12,269 bases of DNA. It comes from DASPJQ01 sp035299065. GTDB lineage: Bacteria > Bacteroidota > Bacteroidia > Flavobacteriales_D > UBA2798. Under the pieces are notes generated by a model. It made no database searches. It had not been told where the DNA came from and saw only the letters and a list, made by a program, of their open reading frames with translations. The translations under genes and the position numbers were made by a program. This document shows positions 1 to 5,356 of this stretch, in pieces. The stretch is from the NCBI GenBank assembly GCA_035299065.1, contig DATGXI010000128.1, positions 1 to 12,269 of the forward strand, given 5' to 3'. The stretch's first letter is position 1, and every line of letters starts with the position of its first letter.

Positions 1-1287
1 GCTGTCGGTAATTTCGTGGTTTTTTTCGGCAACAATTTTCATGGTTTCCTCGGCCAACGCCCGCTGCTTTTCCACTTCCTCTTTTTGCTTTAAAATTTCT
101 TCGTTGGCTTTTTGCTTTTCACGGTAGCGCTTAAACATTACGTATCCAAAAACACCAATAATCAAAATGATTCCCACAAAAATCCATATGCGTATGGTAT
201 TGATAAAGGCCTGGTGTTCTTCTTCCTGTTTTCGTTTCTCGGCTACAAGCCCTTCTTCAATCTGGCTTAGTTTTTTTGACGCCTCTTCATTTAGAATATC
301 CTGGTTTATTTTATTGTACATGTCCAGGAAAAGGTATGCGCTGTCATTAACCGATTTGGCGTGGTATGTATTTGACAGGCCCAGGTAAGCGTCTTTCAAC
401 TCTTCCCGTGTATTGATTTCACTGGCAATTTCAGCTGAGCGTAAAAATAAAGCATGCGCTTTTTCTGAATCACCGTTGGCCATATACAGGTCACCCATAA
501 TGTTGCATACTTTTGAAATTCCCTGCTGGTCCTCTACCTCTTCTTTAATGGCCAATGCATCGTTCAGGTATGCAAAGGCCTGCTCTTTTTTTCCAAAAGC
601 AATGTTAACTTCACCCAAAGCCATGTAGGCATCGGCCAATACAAACTTGTCATTGTTTTTTTTTGCTAAATCAACAGCCTTTTGGAGCACCTCATCGGCA
701 TCGGTAAATTGCTTTTTTAAAATATACACCTCGCCCATGCTTAGACATGCGTCACCCTTGCGTACATCATCACCCAGCTCATATCCTTTTTTAAAATATA
801 CCAGGGCTTCGTTCCAGTTGTGCTGGTTTTTATGAATAATACCCATGCTGTTGTTGCAACGCGCAAGGTCTTTGGTGTTTCCGTTCGCTTCAAAAATAGT
901 GCGCGCCCTGCTTAAATGATCAAGTGATTTTTTATAGGCGGCCTGGTACACATAAATTTCTCCAATAATGCCCTCGCAACGGCCTTCCAAATCCTTGTCA
1001 CCAATTTTTTTAGCAATGGCCAGGCCGTTTTTTATCACTTTTATTCCGCCTTTGTAATCGTCCAGGTAATACATACCCATTCCAACATTCAAATACGCCT
1101 CAGCCTCCTGCTCACTGTTTTTTTCGGCTTTTGCTTTCTTCAAGGCTTTTTGCGCAAGTTGCAGTGATTTGTCGGGATCGTCATTGATAATGGCTTCGGC
1201 CTGGACATTCAACTCTTTTGCACTTTGCCCAAAAACAGCACCAGCAAAAAACACAAAACATACAATGACTAAAAATTTACTGCGCAT
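1..1287 (-). CDS. TPR / transmembrane / coiled-coil sensor, C-terminus off window (probable SpoIIE-type PP2C phosphatase)
   Basis: An open frame of 429 codons runs from ATG at 1287 to the window edge with no stop, so the 3' part is missing. Seen: a signal peptide (residues 1-20, cut before Gln21), tetratricopeptide-like helical pairs from about 25 to 330 (motifs such as AYLNVGMGMYYLDDYKGGI and AYMALGEVNIAFGKKEQA), one transmembrane segment (about 366-385), then a charged coiled coil (386-425). The last residues, EKNHEITDS, match the linker that in many Bacteroidota TPR proteins leads into INYAKRIQ and a SpoIIE/PP2C serine phosphatase domain. Inference: a periplasmic TPR sensor controlling a cytoplasmic phosphatase, perhaps in anti-sigma partner switching. 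A histidine kinase or adenylate cyclase output is less likely. It lies 66 bases after the transglutaminase-like gene and may share its transcript. An in-frame ATG at 1347 would add 20 residues, but the 1287 start gives the cleaner signal peptide. Confidence 0.85.
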   Translation of the reverse strand, partial: MRSKFLVIVCFVFFAGAVFGQSAKELNVQAEAIINDDPDKSLQLAQKALKKAKAEKNSEQEAEAYLNVGMGMYYLDDYKGGIKVIKNGLAIAKKIGDKDLEGRCEGIIGEIYVYQAAYKKSLDHLSRARTIFEANGNTKDLARCNNSMGIIHKNQHNWNEALVYFKKGYELGDDVRKGDACLSMGEVYILKKQFTDADEVLQKAVDLAKKNNDKFVLADAYMALGEVNIAFGKKEQAFAYLNDALAIKEEVEDQQGISKVCNIMGDLYMANGDSEKAHALFLRSAEIASEINTREELKDAYLGLSNTYHAKSVNDSAYLFLDMYNKINQDILNEEASKKLSQIEEGLVAEKRKQEEEHQAFINTIRIWIFVGIILIIGVFGYVMFKRYREKQKANEEILKQKEEVEKQRALAEETMKIVAEKNHEITDS

Positions 1288-1353
1288 GAAAAATAGCTTA
1301 AACAAATTTGGTTTTGCTGCTAAATATACACCAATTTTTTTTTCCATTACAGC

Positions 1354-2322
1354 TTAAATTTCAATGGTTGCTATGCGTAAACGTGAAACATAAGGCCCAC
1401 CGGGGTAAAAATCGCTGTAATCAAAATTCAGCCATACACTTCCATCAGCATCCTTGCAAAAATAAATGGGCTTGCCCTGGTTTTCGGTGGGGAATAATAC
1501 CTCGTGTACCAGGTAATTTATATTTTCCAGGTCTTTAATGTTCCCAATCATCACCTCGGGGTACACATGGCCTGTGGTTTTTTCAGGTGTAACAATACGC
1601 GTACGCACCAAACGCACTCTTCCGCCAATTGCTTTAATGCAGGCCGCTGTAAAAATACTGTAATCGTCACAGTCGCCCTTAAACTTATCATCGGCTTTTA
1701 ACAACCGTATAGTTGCGCTGGCCTTTGAGTAAAATTCATTTTCACTCGGGTCAAACACGTAACGCCACTTGGTGCGTATTTCCTTAAAAATTGAAAAATA
1801 CTGTATTATTTTGCGGTTGTACGTTGCGTTGCTGTATGCATCAAAATGTTTTACTGCAACATTTACCGCAAAATCGCGCACGGTGGGATTTGTAAAATCA
1901 ATGGCCTCTCTAAAACGCTCGGCATTTCCAAAACTTTCGTCACCCTCTTTTTCAAAATACGTAGCTTTTAATCCCTCGCGCAAATTGTACACCACAATTT
2001 TATAGTCTTCATACAAATCGCCAAAACCATATACACCAACAGCACCTGTAAGCAATAACACAAATGAGCCGGCCATAATTGCATAAATTAACCAGGGCCG
2101 TATTTTCAGTGCCAGGTACAACACCACAATGTACACCGGTATAAAGGTCAGGTATGTGTCAATGCGCACGCTTCCCATAAACATGGGCGGCATAAACCGG
2201 TAAAAAAACACGTATACCGGGAATGACAATACCACCGCAATAAGCGCTGTTAGCACTATGGATGCCAGTGCGTTCGAGCGGTCCTCGGCTTCCTTGCGGT
2301 TGGTTAACCAGGTAAATTTCAT
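1354..2322 (-). CDS. Membrane-anchored transglutaminase-like protein
   Basis: 322 residues from ATG at 2322. Three hydrophobic segments (about 19-41, 56-73 and 77-99) form an N-terminal membrane anchor. A soluble domain follows. Its core resembles the transglutaminase-like (papain-fold) superfamily: a Cys in the context KGDCDDYS (Cys218), a His in TTGHVYPEV (His252), and an Asp in WLNFDYSD (Asp301). These have the order and spacing of the catalytic Cys-His-Asp triad, so the enzyme looks intact. In bacteria such domains act as proteases, amidases or crosslinking enzymes, and the substrate here is unknown. The topology suggests the domain follows the third membrane segment, but the side of the membrane cannot be settled by eye. 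The TPR sensor starts 66 bases downstream, so co-expression is likely. A -7-like TATTTTTA lies 8 bases before the ATG. Confidence 0.85.
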   Translation of the reverse strand: MKFTWLTNRKEAEDRSNALASIVLTALIAVVLSFPVYVFFYRFMPPMFMGSVRIDTYLTFIPVYIVVLYLALKIRPWLIYAIMAGSFVLLLTGAVGVYGFGDLYEDYKIVVYNLREGLKATYFEKEGDESFGNAERFREAIDFTNPTVRDFAVNVAVKHFDAYSNATYNRKIIQYFSIFKEIRTKWRYVFDPSENEFYSKASATIRLLKADDKFKGDCDDYSIFTAACIKAIGGRVRLVRTRIVTPEKTTGHVYPEVMIGNIKDLENINYLVHEVLFPTENQGKPIYFCKDADGSVWLNFDYSDFYPGGPYVSRLRIATIEI

Positions 2323-2351
2323 TTGGATCGTAAAAATAGGAGTTAAATAGC

Positions 2352-2377
2352 CACAGATAACACAGATTTTCGCAGAT
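2352..2377 (+). repeat. CACAGAT-type periodic element, left copy
   Basis: Three units, CACAGAT at 2352, CACAGAT at 2361 and CGCAGAT at 2371, are spaced 9 and 10 bases apart. The reverse complement (ATCTGCG, ATCTGTG, ATCTGTG) matches the right copy at 2599-2623 at 18 of 25 positions with the same unit spacing. The pair is therefore inverted and spans about 270 bases. Similar short CACAGATT-rich intergenic sequences recur in environmental bacterial genomes. Function is unknown. Confidence 0.6.
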
Positions 2378-2437
2378 AAATAGATTTTTACCAGCCACAG
2401 GTAGCAGGCTTTACACGCATTTTTTGGCGCCTTATCC

Positions 2438-2534
2438 GGCTATCGCCTATAGCCCTCGCTAAATTTACTACTGAAATTGGGTTTCAAAGTCTCGGGGCTA
2501 TTTGGCTCTATCCGGGGCAAATTCTACAGTGAAA
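2438..2534 (+). repeat. Weak direct repeat, two copies with 58-base offset
   Basis: GGCTAT at 2438-2443 recurs at 2496-2501. GAAA at 2473-2476 recurs at 2531-2534. Between them AAATT recurs at the same 58-base offset (2461-2465 and 2519-2523). The rest is only loosely similar. This looks like an old, decayed duplication inside the region bracketed by the inverted elements. Confidence 0.3.
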
Positions 2535-2598
2535 ACACATAAACCATGTATAGTAATCACTGCTGCTAACAGGTTATTGGGTCACACTCACACCCATT

Positions 2599-2623
2599 TC
2601 TGCGTAGGTCTGCGGGATCTGCG
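2599..2623 (-). repeat. CACAGAT-type periodic element, right (inverted) copy
   Basis: TCTGCG occurs at 2599, 2609 and 2618, spaced 10 and 9 bases. This is the inverted counterpart of the left copy and sits 62 bases before the chosen pheS start. No target-site duplication is evident outside the two arms, so a mobile-element origin is not shown. Confidence 0.6.
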
Positions 2624-2671
2624 CGAACCTTTACATGCCCACACCTATGACAACACAAAACGATTTTTTTC

Positions 2672-2679
2672 TAAATTTG
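2672..2679 (+). promoter_or_regulatory. Candidate -7 promoter box upstream of pheS
   Basis: TAAATTTG matches the Bacteroidota -7 consensus TAnnTTTG exactly and ends 6 bases before the chosen pheS ATG. No TTTG -33 box is seen at the usual distance. If used, the transcript would be leaderless or nearly so. That also argues against the upstream ATG at 2635. Confidence 0.3.
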
Positions 2680-2685
2680 CTCCGC

Positions 2686-3711
2686 ATGAAACAACAAATT
2701 GACAACCTGCTTACCGAAATTGACAGCCTTGCAGCATCCAGTGCTGATCAGGCTGAGGCGCACCGCATTCACTACCTTGGTCGCAAAGGCGTTATTACCC
2801 AGTTGTTTGATGATTTTAAAAACGTTTCGCCCGAGGAGAAACGTACCCTGGGCAAAGTTCTTAACGAGCTAAAAACAAAAGCTACCGAAAAAATTGAATT
2901 GCTCAAAAATTCAACGTCAAAATCGGTGCAGCATAAATCAACCGTAATTGATCCAACCCTGCCGGGCGACTCGTTCGAAAACGGTTCACGTCATCCCATT
3001 TCACTTGTTCGCAAAAAAGTGGTTGACATATTTGCAAAAGTTGGGTTTACCGTGGCTGAGGGCCCCGAGGTTGAGGACGACTGGCATAATTTTACCGCAC
3101 TTAATTTTCCCGAGGAGCATCCCGCACGTGACATGCAGGACACCTTTTTTATTGAAAACGGTACAAATCCCATAGCGCTGCGTACGCATACCAGCAGTGT
3201 GCAGGTGCGCATGATGGAAACGCACAAACCACCCATTCGCATGATCATGCCCGGGCGCGTTTACCGTAACGAGGCTATTTCAGCCCGTGCCAATTGTTTT
3301 TTTCACCAGGTTGAAGGGTTGTATATTGACGAGGGTGTGACCTTTGCTGATCTTAAACAATGTTTATTGCATTTTTCGCGTGAAATGTTTGGCTCCAAAA
3401 CACAAATACGTTTGCGCCCTTCTTACTTCCCGTTTACCGAGCCCAGTGCCGAAATGGATGTGTCATGCCCGTTTTGTGCAGGCAAAGGCTGCAACATTTG
3501 CAAAGGCAGCGGCTGGGTTGAGATTTTGGGTTGCGGCATGGTTGATCCAAACGTATTGGAAAACTGCAAAATTGATTCAACAAAATACACCGGCTACGCA
3601 TTTGGTATGGGCATTGAGCGCATGACCATGTTGCTGTATGGCGTAAATGATTTGCGACTTTTCTTTGACAATGATTTACGGTTTTTGAAGCAGTTTGAGC
3701 GGGAGTGGTAA
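2686..3711 (+). CDS. pheS: Phenylalanine--tRNA ligase alpha subunit
   Basis: This is the catalytic subunit of the (alpha-beta)2 class II synthetase that charges tRNA-Phe in the cytoplasm. From ATG 2686 it has 341 residues, normal for the family. The N-terminal coiled-coil region (1-80) is followed by the catalytic core with RTHTS (166-170), motif 2 around PGRVYRNE (189-196), the phenylalanine-pocket stretch FPFTEPSAEMD (248-258) and motif 3 in AFGMGIER (305-312). A four-Cys cluster (Cys261, 264, 269, 272; CPFC/GCNIC) precedes GWVEILGCGMV and is common in Bacteroidota PheS. An in-frame ATG at 2635 would add 17 residues that are not family-like (many Thr/Phe), so the inner start is preferred. 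The beta-subunit gene pheT is not adjacent, as is usual in this phylum. Confidence 0.97.
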   Translation: MKQQIDNLLTEIDSLAASSADQAEAHRIHYLGRKGVITQLFDDFKNVSPEEKRTLGKVLNELKTKATEKIELLKNSTSKSVQHKSTVIDPTLPGDSFENGSRHPISLVRKKVVDIFAKVGFTVAEGPEVEDDWHNFTALNFPEEHPARDMQDTFFIENGTNPIALRTHTSSVQVRMMETHKPPIRMIMPGRVYRNEAISARANCFFHQVEGLYIDEGVTFADLKQCLLHFSREMFGSKTQIRLRPSYFPFTEPSAEMDVSCPFCAGKGCNICKGSGWVEILGCGMVDPNVLENCKIDSTKYTGYAFGMGIERMTMLLYGVNDLRLFFDNDLRFLKQFEREW

Positions 3712-3717
3712 ACAATC

Positions 3718-3745
3718 ACGAATTTCGAATAACGAATTACGAATC
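3718..3745 (+). repeat. Four-copy heptamer tandem repeat
   Basis: Four consecutive 7-base units (ACGAATT, TCGAATA, ACGAATT, ACGAATC) fill the gap between the pheS stop and the lipoprotein ATG, ending 5 bases before that start codon. The units fit ACGAAT plus one variable base, with one first-base change. Such short tandem heptamers resemble the STRR class described in cyanobacteria. Copy-number change here would alter the spacing upstream of the lipoprotein start. Confidence 0.75.
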
Positions 3746-3750
3746 CGATT

Positions 3751-4095
3751 ATGCGCCCAGTTATATTCACCACTTTCAGTTTAATCCTGTTTTCGTGCGG
3801 GCCGCGTGAAACCGAGGAGCAACGTTTGTTGAGGGAGTTGAACGAAAAGTTAGATAAGGGGAATAAAATTGTGGATGAAAAAACAAAAGAGGCCCTTGAT
3901 AAATTTGAGAAATTAATGCTCGACTCAACCGGTAAAATTAAAATCAATAAAATTGAACCCATTACTTTTGCCAGAAAAGGCTATTTAAATACCGGTGACA
4001 GTATGCAGCTCAAAGTGAGGATAGCTGCATATGATTCGGCTGATGTCACTTCCAGTAAAAACAGCAGTAAGGTAACGCGTCCAAAAAAGAAATAA
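3751..4095 (+). CDS. Small putative lipoprotein
   Basis: 114 residues from ATG 3751, with no recognised family. A short signal peptide ends in a plausible lipobox, LFSC, giving a lipidated Cys16 followed by GPRETEE. An acidic tract just after the Cys can act as a surface-export signal in some Bacteroidota. A charged helical region (about 20-58; RLLRELNEKLDKGNK) looks like a coiled coil, then comes a short beta-like segment (about 64-96) and a basic tail ending KKK. The segment GYLNTGDSMQLKVRIAAYDS faintly recalls the gliding-motility protein GldM, but it is too short to assign. The gene lies 39 bases after pheS, separated by the heptamer array, and converges on the next gene with only 12 bases between the stops. 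No terminator hairpin is visible there. Confidence 0.7.
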   Translation: MRPVIFTTFSLILFSCGPRETEEQRLLRELNEKLDKGNKIVDEKTKEALDKFEKLMLDSTGKIKINKIEPITFARKGYLNTGDSMQLKVRIAAYDSADVTSSKNSSKVTRPKKK

Positions 4096-4107
4096 TCCGT
4101 AAATTTT

Positions 4108-4602
4108 TCAGAAGGCTGGACACCCAATTGACACTTCATAATAATCAAAAACATTTTTTCCACTCATTTTTTCCCTGTAAACCCAGTGTATTGCTGCAGC
4201 TGGCGGACATGTTTTGTCAATGTAAAGACTTATTTTTTTAATCGGGTGTCCTTTGTATTCAATTTCAACTTTTCTTTTTTGAATTAAGTCAAAAATCCTG
4301 CCGGTTGCCTCTATATGAAAAACAAGGCTGTCATTACCGTGTAGTTGTTCATTACAGCCGTTTAGTGGCGCATAAAACCGTTGTGTTTCGGCATAGGCAT
4401 CATATGCGTTCCTGATTTTTTCAGTACCTGCTCCCGCAAAAAAATCTGTATAATTAAAATATAACGCATAGTCACCATTCCTGAAAACCATTCGTACACC
4501 TTTTTGTTTAAAGTGGAAGCGAATGGTTTTTTGTTTCACCAGTTTTTCAGGCGACACACTGAATCCAAAACATACAAGTGCTGTAATGATTAAAATTCGC
4601 AT
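4108..4602 (-). CDS. Exported protein of unknown function
   Basis: 164 residues from ATG 4602. The N-terminus (MRILIITALVCFGFSVSP) is a short signal peptide with cleavage probably near residue 16-18. The Cys at position 11 has no lipobox around it. The mature part is a mixed charged/aromatic, probably beta-rich domain with three cysteines (83, 132, 161), two of which might pair as a periplasmic disulfide. No family is recognised. It is the last of three minus-strand genes for exported proteins, 61 bases after the beta-barrel gene, so it is probably on the same transcript. The coding sequence is clean, without frameshift. A structural comparison would be needed to suggest a role. Confidence 0.65.
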   Translation of the reverse strand: MRILIITALVCFGFSVSPEKLVKQKTIRFHFKQKGVRMVFRNGDYALYFNYTDFFAGAGTEKIRNAYDAYAETQRFYAPLNGCNEQLHGNDSLVFHIEATGRIFDLIQKRKVEIEYKGHPIKKISLYIDKTCPPAAAIHWVYREKMSGKNVFDYYEVSIGCPAF

Positions 4603-4663
4603 ATGTGAATTTACGAAAAGACGGCAATGAAAAAAACCACAGGGTAGGTTTAAAACACGCCCC

Positions 4664-5305
4664 TTAAAGTTTTCCAGGTATGTAAATCGCCTTATTTCTT
4701 TTTACAAAATCAAACCCAATGCCAATATTAAGCATGCCTGCTTTTTCGGTCAATTTATCCTTCCCGCTTGAATTCTTTGAAGGATCATCCGGGAAGGAAT
4801 ATGTTACAATGGATTTTTCATGAATAATTCCAAAAGCAATGAACTGGCTTAAGTGAAAACGTTGAAAAATACGAACATCAAATCCACAACCCATAAATGC
4901 ACTTATCATAAAGAATTTTCGTGAATAGTGCTTATACACCGGAGGGGCAAAGTCGCCAGTTGACCATCCTTCACTGTAGCGATGAAATTGAGCTATGTCA
5001 GAAACAAAAGGGAAAAACAATCTCGTGCGCTTATTCATTTTACTCGTATAAAATCTATAGCTCATATCAAATCCCAGCGTTTTTTTGTAGCTATCAATAT
5101 ACGGATCCATAAATATTTTGGGGCCGATGGAAATAAAATGATGGTCCTTTTTTGCAACAATTGAAGGTGTAATAGAAAACATAAACCACCCATTGGCATT
5201 GGTATGCACATTTGTGGCAAAAACCCATTTTTTTATGTACACCGAGTCGACCTGCCCAAAACAGGAGCCTGAAACAAATAAAAAAAGAATGGCGAGTTTT
5301 TTCAC
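4664..5305 (-). CDS. Probable outer-membrane beta-barrel protein
   Basis: 213 residues, starting at a GTG codon (5305) that yields a standard signal peptide: MKKLAILFLFVSGSCFG, then Gln18. The mature protein alternates short amphipathic, aromatic-rich strands (for example GWFMFSITPSIV, HHFISIGPKIFM, LGFDMSYRFY, FFMISAFMGCGFDV, FIAFGII, MLNIGIGFDF) with polar turns. This is the pattern of a small outer-membrane barrel of the porin-like type found in Bacteroidota. About eight strands are plausible, but no named family is recognised. It lacks the terminal Phe typical of proteobacterial porins and ends PGKL. It lies 51 bases after the CotH/T9SS gene and 61 before the next one, so operon membership is likely. 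A TAGCTTTA box sits 4 bases before the GTG. Confidence 0.7.
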   Translation of the reverse strand: MKKLAILFLFVSGSCFGQVDSVYIKKWVFATNVHTNANGWFMFSITPSIVAKKDHHFISIGPKIFMDPYIDSYKKTLGFDMSYRFYTSKMNKRTRLFFPFVSDIAQFHRYSEGWSTGDFAPPVYKHYSRKFFMISAFMGCGFDVRIFQRFHLSQFIAFGIIHEKSIVTYSFPDDPSKNSSGKDKLTEKAGMLNIGIGFDFVKRNKAIYIPGKL

Positions 5306-5356
5306 CCAATAAAGCTAATGAAAAGAAATATTAACGTATGAAAATTGAACAATGTT

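Larger units (their letters stand above)
2323..2685. other. Repeat-rich intergenic stretch between divergent genes
   Basis: 363 bases lie between the divergent starts of the transglutaminase-like gene and pheS. No credible gene is seen. The stretch holds an inverted pair of short period-9/10 elements (2352-2377 and 2599-2623), a weak direct repeat with a 58-base offset (2438-2476 and 2496-2534), and a TAAATTTG box just before pheS. The promoters of both flanking genes should lie here. Confidence 0.7.

Noticed and set aside
167..835. Plus-strand open frames opposite the TPR sensor gene
   Set aside because: They are shadows of a continuous 429-codon TPR/transmembrane/coiled-coil reading frame on the other strand.
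2635..2685. Upstream ATG for pheS
   Set aside because: The extra 17 residues do not resemble PheS N-termini, and the inner ATG gives the standard length with a -7-like box just before it.
2323..2685. Complete MITE or insertion sequence
   Set aside because: The inverted arms are imperfect, no target-site duplication is visible, and no transposase is present, so only repeats were annotated.
5193..5209. Sigma-54-like TGGCA...TGCA on the plus strand
   Set aside because: The GG-GC spacing is one base short, and it lies inside the beta-barrel gene with no plus-strand gene downstream.
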